Source: Dastarcus helophoroides (lineage: Eukaryota; Arthropoda; Insecta; Coleoptera; Bothrideridae). Taken from it: a stretch of 64,000 nucleotides of DNA. The position numbers and the translations under genes are program-made. Location of the stretch: the NCBI GenBank assembly GCA_028583605.1, contig CM053325.1, positions 59,416,813 through 59,480,812 on the forward strand, given 5' to 3'. Positions 50,480 to 60,889 of the stretch are shown here, one piece after another (the first letter of the stretch is position 1; the number at the start of each line of letters is the position of its first letter). The notes below the pieces were generated by a model. That model did no database searches. It saw nothing but the letters and a program-made list of their open reading frames with translations, and was not told the origin of the DNA.

Positions 50480-53400
50480 GGTAGCTGTAACTTTTTCAGC
50501 ATTTGATTTTTTTGGAAAATTTCACCTTTTTTTCAAAATTTTGGATTTTTTATATGATTTTATATTGAAACATTTTTTTTTGAAAACCTTTACCTTTTTT
50601 TTTGAAAATTTCCACTTTAGCTCAAACTTTTTACTATTCCTCGAACTTTTAACTTCAATTTTTGATCATTCCAACTTTTTTCCGAAAATTTTGACTTTTT
50701 TTAAAGCAACTACTCGAAATATTTGAATTTTTTCAGGATTTTAATCTTTTTTGAAAGTTTTTACCTTTTATCATCAAAATTGGGATTTTCGACTTTTAGC
50801 TTCATTCAAAATTTGGAGTTTTTTTCGAAATTTCCATTTTTTTTTCAAAAGTCCGAGTTTTTGTGATAACTTCGACATTTTTTTAAAATTCGCCCGTTCC
50901 AGAAATTTTTTAACTTTGCTGAAGAATCTGATTTTCCAAATTACCAATTTTTAAATTTTAAACGAATTCTATAAAACGAATGCAGTACTTAAATAAATTT
51001 CGATTTTAAAGCTGCCTAAATTCAAAACAATCTGAAAAAAAATCGTAGCTTACAGACTAAAGTCGAAATTTTAAGAAAAAACTCAAATATAGCGTAAACA
51101 AAACCAGATAAAAATCTTTTTTGAAAACAGATTTTTTTTTTAAATTTCGATTTTTTCTCGAGGTTTCGGCTTTTATGTAGTAAACTGAACTTTTATTTGA
51201 AAAATTAGATTTTCCTTTAATTTTGGTTTTTTGAAAAATTAAATTTTAAAAAATTTCGACATTTTTAATATTGTCGAACCTTTTTCAGAATTTAGACTTT
51301 CAAAATTTCGACCTTTTATCATCAAAATTTCGACTTTTTCTCGAAGCTGTAACTTTTTCAGAATTTGTTTCATTTAAAAGAAATGTCCTTTTTTCAAAAT
51401 TTTGACTTTTTGTAAAAAATTTGACAAAAAAAGCTTTTTTCTCAAAATTTCAATTTTCATTTTAAATTTTGGATTTTTTATAATATGATTATGTTGAAAC
51501 ATTTTTTTTAAACCTTAACCTTTTTTTGAAAATTTCCACTTTAGCTCAAACTTTTTACTATTTCTCGCAGTTTTAACTTCTTTTTTTGATAATTTCGACT
51601 TTTTCCCAAAAATTTTCACTTTTTTCCAAATTGTAACTTTTTGAAATATTTGAATTTGTTCAGGATTTTAATCTTTTTTTGAAAATGTTTACCTTTTATC
51701 ATCAAAATTGGGACTTTTTTCGAAGTTCGAAGCTGTAATTTTTTCAGGATTTGCTTTTTTTTGGAAAAGTTCCCCTTTTTTTCAAAATTTTGGATTTTTT
51801 ATGATATGATTATGTTGAAACATTTTTTTTTTTTGAAAATTTCCACTTTAGCTCGAACTGTTTACTATTTCTCGAAGTTTTAACTTCAATTTTTGATAAT
51901 TCCGACTTTTTTTCGAAAATTTTCACTTTTTTCAAAGCAATCTTTTGAAATATTTAAATTTTTTCAGGATTTTAATCTTTTTCAAAATATTTTACCTTTT
52001 ATCATCAAAATTGGGACATTTCGAAGTTAAATATAGCTTCATTCAAAATTTGAAGTTTTTTTCGAAATTTCCATTTTTTTTAAAAGTTCGAGTTTTTGTG
52101 ATAACGACATTTTTTTAAAAATTCGCCCGTTCCAGAAATTTTTTTAACTTTGCTGAAGAATCTAATTTTCCAAATTACCAATTTTTAAATTTTGAACGAA
52201 TTCTACAAAACGAATTCAAGACTTAACTAAATTTCGATTTTAAAGCTGCCTAAATTCAAAACAATCTGAAAAAAAAATGGTAGCTTACAGACTAAAGTCG
52301 AAATTTTAAGAAAAAACTCAAATATAGCGTAAACAAAACCAGATAAAAATCTTTTTTGAAAACAGATTTTTTTTTGAGGATTTTAATCTTTTTCAAAATA
52401 TTTTACCTTTTATCATCACAATTGGGACATTTCGAAGTTAAATATAGCTTCATTTAAAATTTGAAGTTTTTTTCGAAATTTCCATTTTTTTTTTAAAGTT
52501 CGAGTTTTTGTGATAACTTCGACATTTTTTTAAAAATTCGCCCGTTCCAGAAATTTTTTTAACTTTGCTGAAGAATCTAATTTTCCAAATTACCAATTTT
52601 TAAATTTTGAACGAATTCTACAAAACGAATTCAAGACTTAACTAAATTTCGATTTTAAAGCTGCCTAAATTCAAAATAATCTGAAAAAAAAATCGTAGCT
52701 TACAGACTTAGGTCGAAATTTTAAGAAAAAAGTCAAATATAGCATTAACAAAACCAGATAAAAATTAGAAGTTTAAATTAGACATTTTCTAACATGGCAC
52801 CGTTTCAAGCTTACCCTCAAAATTTCAATTTCGAGATCCTGGCTTTAAATTGGAATATAAATGTTGAAATTTTGAGTGAAATTCTCAATTTCTATGAAAA
52901 ATTAAAAATAGCGAGATTTTATCGCAAATTTTGAGAAAAAAAGCCAAATTCAGGAATTTTAGGAAGTTTTATGAAGTTGGCCTTCTTAAAAAATCATTAG
53001 AATTTGAAATTTCGAGAAAAAAATTGGCATATTTAAATTAAAGTGAAATTTGAAGAAAAAAATTCAAGAAAACTCAAAATTGTTATTAATAACCTCAAAA
53101 AATAGGAGTATTAGATTATGAAAGGGAAAATCCAAGCTTGAGGAAAAAGAAATAAATTTTGAGTGTTTGTTCTGAAGAAAAAGTTGGAATTTTTAGAAAA
53201 ATTCGAATTTGCAAATAAAATTGCCAGGAAACTGGGTTTCAATGAAAAAAACTCCACTGCTTGAGTCCATATTTACAATAGCACATAAAATTTTTATTTT
53301 AAATTCGAAATTTTAGGAGAAGAAAGGAAATATTTCGAGAAAAAGGTTCAAATTTCACAAAAGAGCCGAAAATTTTGAAAAAAGAATATTCAAGTTATAC

Positions 53401-53629
53401 AACTTAAAATTCAATTTGGCTTCAAATTTTGAGAATAAAATCAACATTTTCTTAGAGAGTGGAAACTGTAAGTTTCTAATTGAAGTTTCAAAAAAATGTT
53501 CTTTGAAATTACCTCGTAATTTTGAGATGAAAGTTAGATGAATTTGTGTAAAATGTTGAAAAGGAAATTTCTAAAAAAGTCTCAAACGTTAGAGTAAAGT
53601 AAAAATTATTTTAAGAACATACAAATTCA
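50480..53629. repeat. T-rich satellite with nested ~0.4-1.2 kb duplications
   Basis: A ~240-bp block (aaattcgcccgttccagaaa ... acaaaaccagataaaaat) occurs at 50880-51110, 52110-52350 and 52530-52765. The preceding ~600 bp (aggattttaatctttttt, ttttatcatcaaaattggga) also repeat at 50740, 51660, 51970 and 52380. From 52790 the sequence becomes A-rich satellite, including 53290-53620, which matches 21000-21340. No gene. Confidence 0.75.
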
Positions 53630-53726
53630 ACGAACCGAAGTAAACCGTTATTTTTTTTCGGTTGTGTTACGGTTTTCATCCCTACAAAAAAAAACGGTTC
53701 TTTACGGTTCCCGGTTCGAAGCCCTG
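53630..53726. mobile_element. Right terminus of a CAGGGCTTCGAACCG-family hAT-like element
   Basis: Repeated cggtt words end in the inverted terminus CGGTTCGAAGCCCTG at 53726. Immediately after comes aaagatattc, which matches the start of the duplicated block; copy 1 at 48797 lacks the element. The left end was not located, and the 3.2 kb of satellite upstream may be its interior. Confidence 0.55.
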
Positions 53727-53728
53727 AA

Positions 53729-55186
53729 AGATATTCTTTGTATCTTTTTTGAGAAGTATTGTATCTATTCATGTTTTATTGGCTTTTTCTTCGCCAGTTT
53801 CACAATTCTAAATTTTCAGTAACCTGTAAAGGATTGGTAATCTGCTATAGCAGCAATCCACGCAATCGCTGCTTGGGACAATCTATAACAGATTACCAAT
53901 CCTTAACAGAAGGTTACTGAAAATTTAGAATCGTGAAAGGAACAAATGGCGCAGAAAAAGTCAATAAAACATGAATAAAAATGTTGAAATTTCAACTTTA
54001 AGGGTCAACAATTATTAAAACACTCCTACGAAAAGTTAAAATTTTGAGTTTTCAAATCTTACCAAAAAGATGGGAATTGAAACACGTAATATTTTTTATA
54101 AAAATGACAAGATTACGACAGAATAGTCGAAATTTGCAAAAAAAGTTGTCAATAGTTTGGGTTCCAGATTAGATTAGATTAGATTTCGTTTCGTTTGGTT
54201 TCGTGTTTCTCTTCGTCCACCCCGCACCTCGACCTAAGGAGATCTTTTGTGTGTATACCCTGATCTATGTAGTTCCCAGGTTCAAACTCTTGTAGAAGTT
54301 TATTATGGACCTGGGATTGAGTTTTTCCACATCTGAAGGGTCTAAGGTCGCCCATCCCAATCGGACGTGCCTTTTGCGCGCAAGCGCATCGCACTTGCAT
54401 AGCACAGGTTCTGCAGTCTCCGCAGCTTCTGCGTAAAAGCGACACAGCCTGACCCATTTTCTTGAGGTGGTACCTCATAGGGCAATGTCCTGTTAAGAGG
54501 CCGGTTAGGATCCTCAATTCGGATTTGCTGAGTTCTAAGTAGATCTTTGTCTTTTCAAGCGTTCCAAATACGAATCTTTTCGCCTGCCGTAGTCCTGGAT
54601 ATACTCTCCAGTGGGAGATTCTTGACTTTGTTTCCCATTTTTTGACCTCATTGTTGATTTGACTTTTAGAAAAACCAAAAGCCGCTTCAGGTCCAAGAAA
54701 TGATGATGCAAATCCTTCTCTAGCGAGTTGGTCCGCAGCTTCATTTCCTTGTATTCCTTTGTGCCCTGGCACCCACCTAGGGCTGATCCTGTTTAGCCAG
54801 TTGCTTTAACGTTTGTTGACAGTCCCAAACTAGTTTGGATTTGACAAGGTAGCTGCTGAGAGCCTTTATTATCGCTTGTCTGTCAGAGTTAATGTAGATC
54901 TTTGTTCTTTCCAGACTTCTTCGAAGACACTCGTAGGCGCAGAGTTCTATTGCATGTATTTCAGTTTGAAAGACAGTTGGGTCTTTTCCCAAAGCTTTAG
55001 AAAACCTATAGTTAGGGCAATAAATTCCCACTCCAGTACCATGTGCTGTCTTTGATCCATCTGTAAACCAGATGGATAATTTGTGTTTTTCCTCAGGTAC
55101 TGATTGAGCGTCAGTGTGGCTATCTAAATCCACCTCAAAGAAATTATCAAATACGTACCCGGGTTGCATGTGTTTAATCTTCTATT
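53729..55186. repeat. Duplicated block, copy 2 (partner 48797-50479)
   Basis: Contains the same order as copy 1 without the ribozyme-repeat insertion. Divergence looks like several percent by eye with small indels. The RNase H frames are better preserved here. Confidence 0.8.
54179..55186 (-). pseudogene. 5'-truncated non-LTR retrotransposon, RNase H domain, copy 2
   Basis: The frame 55169-54777 carries RNase H I with FTDGSK, FQTEIHAIEL and YINSDRQAIIKAL (Asp, Glu, Asp). A frameshift near 54780 separates it from 54772-54179, which carries WVPGHKG, then NEAADQLAREG (last Asp), RILTGLLTGHCPMRYHL and a Cys-rich tail ending VDEEKHETKRNEI. The stop runs into repeated TAATC, a simple-repeat 3' end seen in I/R1-type elements. 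Truncated at 55186, so no reverse transcriptase. The clade is not determined beyond RNase H-bearing non-LTR. Confidence 0.82.
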
Positions 55187-55775
55187 AAACAGATTTTAAA
55201 TCATTTGTATCTTTATTTGTAAGGTGTCATTCAACCTGACACACTTAATTGTTTTCCAAATTCCTTAAATTGTTTTGATTTCTTCAAGTAATTGGTTAAA
55301 ATTTAACAAATTCTCATTAATCAGGTTTATGAAAATTATTGCAAGGCTCAACAGAACGGTTAAACCAGCGACCGCCAACCAATGCATTTGTACGCATATG
55401 CATGTTACATGATTATAACATTAATTACTTAAAACTTGTTTAACATCACATTTTCATTTGTCATAGTTCTTAGATTTTTTACTTTTAATAAAATTAGTAT
55501 TGATCGAATCGTCGTTTCAATTACTCGAATCCTAAACATGGTCCTTCGAGCAAAAATTTAAGCCGTGGACAAAATACCTAAGAATTGTAAAGAAAAGTGA
55601 TCGGGAAAGTGAAGTGAAGTCATTCATTTTTTTAAAAAACAAAACTTGTTTTATGGAAGATTTACCAACTTCCATAAAGACACAAATTGAACTTGGAGAA
55701 GAAATCTCCAAAAAAATATAAGAATCTTAAAAAAGATTCAAACACAAAAAAAAAGAAAACAAAAGGCATTCCACT
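55187..55775. other. Possible LTR/leader region upstream of the 356-codon ORF
   Basis: AT-rich, with no homologue elsewhere in the window. At about 55538-55551 acaTGGTCCTTCGAGC looks like the end of an LTR (ACA) followed by a primer binding site starting TGG; the same wording is familiar from BEL/Pao-type leaders. A 22-codon mini-frame (55653-55721) starts MEDLPTSIKTQIELGEEISK. No second LTR copy was found, so this stays tentative. Confidence 0.3.
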
Positions 55776-56846
55776 ATGGCAGTCATCAGTAGGAAAATGT
55801 CAGAAAAACTAATCGAACAAGCAGTAAACATTGAAGCACTGCAAGAAGAAATCTACTTTGCCAAAAATGTGACGCATGGATGGAAGTATGTTCAAGGAAA
55901 TATAAAAGAACTATGGGATGTAGTAAATGAAGGAGACCTACAATTGAGGGTGCATCCCGAGGCAAACGAAGAAATAAAATATTTCAAGGAACAGTGGCAC
56001 AAAAAGATATCGCTGCAAGTAAGAGATATCTTGTTTAAATTAAATGAGAAAATAGAAGACGAGTCAGCTAGAAACACAGAAACACCAACGATTACAACTC
56101 CGATAGGCCCTCAAGTCTTATCCGATGAAGGGCCCACGTATAAAGAGATCCAAAATTATGTACATACTTTGGCAAATGGCATAAAGAAAATTGTGAAGAA
56201 AACGAGTGAAGGCCAAAGTAAAGAAAAGAAATTAGCAGAGGAACTAGAAGCTAATTTACAAATAGACCATAACCAGCTGGACGAAATGGTATGGATTAAA
56301 AGTGAAATTGAAAAGCACATTCCCGAAATGCAAAGAAGAGAAGAATCAAGGAAAAGTACAACTTCAATTTCAGGAGGACCATGTCAGTGGACAACTATCC
56401 AAACCGTGAAGAGAGGAGAGGTTCCTGCATTCTGCGACTCTTCTCAAAATGCGAGAGTGGTAGTCATTTATCAAAAAGTGCAACCTGAAAGAAGGGAGGA
56501 GAAAGGTACACAGATAACTACAACGTTAGATTGGCCTGCAAAAAGAAGAAAAGACGCGCCTGATGAAAAAGAAGAGTTGGTGAAAATTCTCACTCTAAAG
56601 AGATCAGGAGGGGTGGTCGTACAAAGATCTACTTTAAACTTCGCCAGGAAGAAAACGCAACAGCACCGACAAGGCACAAGGCAAGAAAAGTTACAAGTGA
56701 CTGGGTCGATGGAGGCAAATTTGACTAAGTCAAAGGAACCGACAACCACATCAAGCTCCCAAAAGCAACCAGCACCGGTCAAGGGGACAGGAAAACTGAA
56801 GATGAGAACACTCAAACAGGCTCTCCAGGAGGATCCTCTTGACTAA
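55776..56846 (+). CDS. Unidentified 356-residue ORF, probably a retroelement gag/ORF1-like protein
   Basis: A single intact frame from ATG to TGA, by far the longest non-repetitive unidentified frame here. The N-terminal ~190 residues are highly charged and probably helical or coiled-coil (KLIEQAVNIEALQEEIYFAK; IKKIVKKTSEG...KKLAEELEANLQ). Residues ~200-260 are more globular (GPCQWTTIQTVKRGEVPAFC). The C-terminal third is basic and low-complexity (RRKD, QQHRQGTRQEK, TTTSSSQKQPAP). No zinc knuckle, protease or polymerase is present. The location between retroelement remnants, and a coiled-coil plus basic-tail layout, suggest a nucleic-acid-binding gag or ORF1. I do not recognise the family. 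A single-exon host gene is the alternative. Codon use is normal for a translated sequence. Confidence 0.6.
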   Translation: MAVISRKMSEKLIEQAVNIEALQEEIYFAKNVTHGWKYVQGNIKELWDVVNEGDLQLRVHPEANEEIKYFKEQWHKKISLQVRDILFKLNEKIEDESARNTETPTITTPIGPQVLSDEGPTYKEIQNYVHTLANGIKKIVKKTSEGQSKEKKLAEELEANLQIDHNQLDEMVWIKSEIEKHIPEMQRREESRKSTTSISGGPCQWTTIQTVKRGEVPAFCDSSQNARVVVIYQKVQPERREEKGTQITTTLDWPAKRRKDAPDEKEELVKILTLKRSGGVVVQRSTLNFARKKTQQHRQGTRQEKLQVTGSMEANLTKSKEPTTTSSSQKQPAPVKGTGKLKMRTLKQALQEDPLD

Positions 56847-56993
56847 AATAAGTTAAGTTCATTTAAATATATAATTAAAAGGGTTTTTGTTTTTTGTAAT
56901 TGGGTTTTATAATTAAGGGATTAAACAATTAAATCTACTAACCTACAATATGTAAAATAGGTCAGTTATGTTTACTAACATTATAAATAAGTA
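56847..56993. other. AT-rich spacer
   Basis: Between the 356-codon ORF and the hAT left end. Contains gtaattgggttttataatta and aagggatt, which could be a decayed polypurine or tail region of the preceding element. No gene. Confidence 0.3.
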
Positions 56994-57567
56994 GTGTTGG
57001 GTTGCTACATAGCAATCTGCTACTTTGACACTGCTACTTATTGAGTAGCAGTTGGAACAGCTATCAGTTCCTAAAAGTAACTGCTACTTTTGGAACATAT
57101 AGATCTTTCAGTCGTAGTTGTTACACTTTACGTTACCCAAGCTACCTGCTACTTTACTTACTTGACTCGATTAATTCCGTGTACTTTCGGTTCGTTTGCT
57201 TAGGGAATTGTAGGCTTTATCATTGTTTCTTTCCTATAGTCGAAAGCATCTTAGAATTCTAGTGATATTTCAAAATGAACATTTTCGTATTCAGCGTATT
57301 TTTTGTAAAAAATAATAAGTGGTGTTGATAATCATGAAGCTTATTTTTATGTTTTTATCCTTCTTTGCCTTTAATTAGTTGCTATTAGAAGATTATGTCA
57401 AATTAAAACAGCTCAATTATACTTTATATTTTATTTTAAGATTAATTGTATTAAAAAAATGCCAAGAAAATATAAGTACATAATACATATATAAATTAAA
57501 CCATAACTCAAATGATGCACTTTTATTCCTATATTATGATAAATTAATATATTATAACTAACCTAAC

Positions 57568-57852
57568 TTAAAAAGGGGGATCTGCAAATATAAAATGAAT
57601 TAAAATATTTGTATATTTCTTATTACAAACCACACTATCATTTACATGTAAAAACATAATTTTTCTCACTTTTTTTAAACTTAACCTATTTCTTCTTTCA
57701 ATTAACAATTGTCCTGTCTTAGAAAACACACGTTCACAAGGCACCGAAGTAGCAACAGTTCCAAATTTTACTTTTACTACTTTTGCTAAGTTTGGAAAAT
57801 TGAAGGAATTATTTTTCCACCATTTTAATGGATCATCTTCTCGGTGCAACAA
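57568..57852 (-). pseudogene. hAT transposase C-terminal dimerisation domain
   Basis: The minus-strand frame reads DDPLKWWKNNSFNFPNLAKV, then a catalytic-helix and dimerisation stretch with VPCERVFSKTGQLLIERRN and LSLKKVRKIMFLHVN. This is the hallmark of Dimer_Tnp_hAT domains of ZBED-type transposases. It follows, with a frameshift, the linker at 57952-58298. The ATG at 57852 is internal to the original protein, not a true start. Confidence 0.88.
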
Positions 57853-57951
57853 TGGTTCTTCTAAATATTTTTGAATCTCTACTACGGCTCGTGACTTTTT
57901 ATTGATAGAAGAGGCTGTTTTACTACAAATTCGTTTATCGAAAACATTCTA

Positions 57952-58298
57952 AATAAAAAATTCTTCTTGAGATTCTTGAGAGGTAGATGACCCAATTGTT
58001 TCTGGATCAATTGTCTCATCTGTTTCTTGTGAAATTTCAAGTAGATAATAAAGAACTAGTTCTTTTTCCCCTTGGGCAGTATTTTCTGACTGAAAGCCAA
58101 TATCTTTAAATCTTGAGTTTAAAAAATGTAGCAACAATTAATGCGCTATTTTGCTCGAAATCAGGGAATCTTTCATTTAGGGAAGTTTGAAGACTGACGA
58201 TAGCTTGTTTTGATGTATTACTGAAATTAATACTGGCTGACATTTTTTCGTAGACCTCCCTCAAACCTTTTGTTAAAATAATAATCAAAAAAGTGATA
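57952..58298 (-). pseudogene. hAT transposase linker region, downstream of the LTR insertion
   Basis: The minus-strand frame reads GLREVYEKMSASINFSNTSK, then SLQTSLNERFPDFEQNSALI, then a frameshift near 58130 and LNSRFKDIGFQSENTAQGEK to an acidic linker ending SQESQEEFFI. It continues the core that stops at 61827 on the other side of the LTR element. The LTR element's TGTA target site falls just upstream (58299-58302). Confidence 0.75.
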
Positions 58299-58302
58299 TG
58301 TA

Positions 58303-58527
58303 TGTTAGCATTAAGGAACCCGCCACTGTCTTTTCCACCTAGAATGTGCCACATGTGATACAAACCCAGGACCTCTTGGCACGTGAGGGAACAAGGGGAA
58401 GAAGGCAGTCGAAAATGAGCCGAGTAGATATCGAGAGCATATGTAGAAGAGACCAATAAAGCGCGTGTTAAGTAAATTGTGTGTTATTGCATCGACAATT
58501 AATTATGATCAATAAATAAAGTTTACA
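58303..58527 (+). repeat. 5' LTR
   Basis: 225 bp, TGTTAG...TTTACA. Contains AATAAAG near the 3' end (aataaataaagtttaca). The following bases tcagaagcgggat are a candidate primer binding site. Compared with the 3' LTR I see two differences (gaaaatg/gagaatg and aataaataa/aataattaa). Confidence 0.9.
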
Positions 58528-58618
58528 TCAGAAGCGGGATATCTCCTAGTATAAACAAAGGAGAAAGGACCTACAGTTTTTTAAGTGACTTTTTTGTCCG
58601 TGTAGTGGGTTAAGTACA

Positions 58619-59242
58619 ATGGAAAACGATCGAGAACGCCCTACTGTAAGTGCCGCATCCAACGACAGCGACGGTGAGAATGAACTTTCCGCATCAGAAA
58701 AAATGTTAAGGATGTGGAAAATTCAGCAAGAAACAAACCAAAACCTGCAAATTGAAATGATAAAAATCTTATCAACAATGGCCACCGCCCAAACAGCCCA
58801 AGTGTATGCTGAAATATGTGCGCAGGGTAGTCACGCAGCTGGGACTGATGGCGTCAACGCTTCGGCGCAAATCCGGCTAACAAGCTACGACCCTGACGAC
58901 ACACCCTTTTCGATGGGCAAATGGATGGATGACGTCACCAGGATACAGCTGGAGTTTGGGATCTCCGATAGCCTGATTATCTTGAAAGCTGCAGACGCCC
59001 TTAGAGGTCGAGCGGCGCGATTCTTCAAACACTGGAAGCCTGTGGTGCGCGATTGGGTGTCATTTCGTCGGGACTTTGAAGTGGCTTTTCCCGAACAAGG
59101 CACACCTGCTACTCGGATTCGTGCGTGTATGGCTATTGTTAGCTCCAATTTTGACAGTTTTGTGGAGTACGGAAATGCTAAACTGGCATCAATTAAACGC
59201 TTTTACGCCAGTTTTCCGTGGCACATAATTTTAAGTTTGTGA
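58619..59242 (+). pseudogene. Gag-like protein of the LTR element (first frame)
   Basis: 207 codons from the ATG at 58619. Acidic N-terminus MENDRERPTVSAASNDSDGE, helical segment LRMWKIQQETNQNLQIEMIK, then the capsid-like stretch SYDPDDTPFSMGKWMDDVTR and RAARFFKHWKP, WVSFRRDFEVAFPEQ, which match the W-x3-F-x(n)-F pattern of retrotransposon gag. The frame is lost after 59190; the reading continues in another frame (APTNEMDLLKLLASCDARKA) to the zinc knuckle. Confidence 0.75.
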
Positions 59243-59282
59243 GTACGATATACAGGAAAAAGAGGTTAAAAGCCAAATTTCT

Positions 59283-59480
59283 TTGGAAGCACCTACAAAC
59301 GAAATGGACCTACTAAAATTACTAGCTAGTTGCGACGCGCGAAAGGCTAGTGAAGAGGTCCGTGATGTAACCCGAAAACGACGTTATAATTTTAACTTTC
59401 GGGACGAACAGTACAATTTCAAAGGAAAGTGCCGAAAATGTCACCGGTACGGACATAAAGGATGAAACTGCAAAAGTGCA
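59283..59480 (+). pseudogene. Gag zinc knuckle with in-frame stop
   Basis: The frame reads RDEQYNFKGKCRKCHRYGHKG followed by a TGA and then NC: a CCHC knuckle (C-x2-C-x4-H-x4-C) whose fourth metal ligand lies beyond a stop codon. It belongs to the same gag as the preceding entry. Confidence 0.7.
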
Positions 59481-59562
59481 TCCCAAATTCCGATAAAGAT
59501 TGGGTCATCATCAGGTTCTTCCGGCGCAAATTCAAAGAACTTGAAAACGTAACACACAGAAG

Positions 59563-60103
59563 ATGTCTGCTGCACCAAACATGGAGCACCAAAACGAGTC
59601 ATGCTCACCCAGAACACTCATTTCATCGATCAATTACAATGCAACACTAACCAAAGACAATACAGTTTCCCCAATTTTATATTTGGTCGACACAGGTGCA
59701 GACGCTTTCTATATTGCACGAGAAAATTGCCAAAAGGTTAAACCTGAAAATTCAGCCGCAGACTCAATTTTTAACTGGAATGGGAAACTGTGTAATGAAA
59801 CCCATAGGTAGCTGTATAGCTCTATTATTTACATCAACGATGACACTCGAAATTGACTTTTTCATTGTGCCAGACGGATCAATTCCCGGAGGCGAAACTG
59901 ATACCATTATAGGTTTGGATGTGTTGTCTCGACCAGGAATTAAGATCGAAATAGGTAAAAATGGCGTCACAACCCGTCACAACATTTTGCCCATTCGCAT
60001 AACTGACGAAAGTAATTTGGATTTGTCAGGACTGGACGAGCGCGTTGCCGAAGCCATAAAAACAATGCTTAGACAAGCACAAAAACAAAACCATCTACTG
60101 TAA
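59563..60103 (+). pseudogene. Aspartic protease region of the LTR element
   Basis: Split over two frames. The first contains LYLVDTGADAF, the DTGA active site of retropepsins. The second (59696-60103) contains EKIAKRLNLKIQPQTQF, then TDTIIGLDVLSRPGIKIEIG, the typical I-I-G-x-D distal motif. A single shift at ~59700 separates them. The frame ends at 60103 before reverse transcriptase begins. Confidence 0.78.
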
Positions 60104-60129
60104 CTTGTCTTTGACTGTAACTACAGGAA

Positions 60130-60290
60130 AACTAAAGGTAACACTCAGAGATTCCCAGCCAGTAACTTGCAAGCCTCGTCATTTGTCATATGGCGAAAGA
60201 GTACAAGTTAAGCAGCATAAAGGAACAATTAAAAAATGGATTTATTCGGAAAAGTGAATCTACATACGCCAGTCCAATAGTGCTTGTTAA
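60130..60290 (+). pseudogene. N-terminal fragment of reverse transcriptase
   Basis: Broken frames read LRDSQPVTCKPRHLSYGERV and, after shifts, KNGFIRKSESTYASPIVLVK ending at a 14-A run. These are the residues immediately before the first reverse transcriptase motif in Ty3/Gypsy polyproteins (ASP-I-VLVKKK). The catalytic YxDD region is absent. Confidence 0.75.
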
Positions 60291-60323
60291 AAAAAAAAAA
60301 AAAGAACGGGGATACAAGAACGT

Positions 60324-60746
60324 GTGATGCGAACTTTATTTAATGCTATGCGCGCAACTGTGAACGATAAAGACGAAAAGAAATGGACAAAAGTGCTACC
60401 TGAAATTGAAAATGACCTAAATGTTATGGTCAATAAATCAACCGGGTATGCACCCTCGGTGTTAATGTTCGGCGAGAATAGTCGTTTGAAAGCTACGGAT
60501 CAGCTGTTTTCTGGTGTACCATTACATAGTGATGTCGACTTGAAGTTTATGGGACAAGTAAACAAACGATTAAAAAGGATTACGGAGCGAGCCATAACCA
60601 ATTTTAAGGAAAAGCGGGTCAAAGCAGTGCCGTACATTGTTGCTGATAAAGTGGTTGTAGAAAATAGTCAGATGCCCTATGGAGGAAAGCTGAAGCCTTT
60701 TCAAATTACGCATTGCCTGGAAAATGAAAGGTACGTCTTGCGGTGA
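60324..60746 (+). pseudogene. C-terminal integrase fragment of the LTR element
   Basis: 140 codons: MRTLFNAMRATVNDKDEKKW, then LPEIENDLNVMVNKSTGYAP and SVLMFGE, matching the end of the integrase core and its C-terminal domain in Ty3/Gypsy elements (N-x2-x(n)-TG-x-SP/AP-x-LMFG). The zinc-binding HHCC domain and the DDE core upstream are missing. The ATG is a by-product of the deletion. Confidence 0.78.
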
Positions 60747-60889
60747 GTAGCCAGATGTAGCAGAACGACCGCAGCAGCCCACAAGCAATGCGAAAGGGGT
60801 TGGAAGAGGGTATGCAAGCTTTCTAAAAATAATTTTGGCTACATAAGTTCCGTAAGTAGGTACACTAGATCCTCAAAATTAGTTTTGGT

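Noticed and set aside
19904..53726. Pairing the CAGGGCTTCGAACCG ends at 19904 and 53726 as one 34-kb element
   Set aside because: They enclose two host genes' parts and many other elements, and the inner sequences (21.0-21.4 and 53.3-53.7 kb) are duplicates, so they are two separate copies.
58321..58335. CCGCCACTG inside the LTRs as a hAT terminus
   Set aside because: It is internal to both 225-bp LTRs and lacks the AGCCGCCACTG form and an 8-bp duplication.
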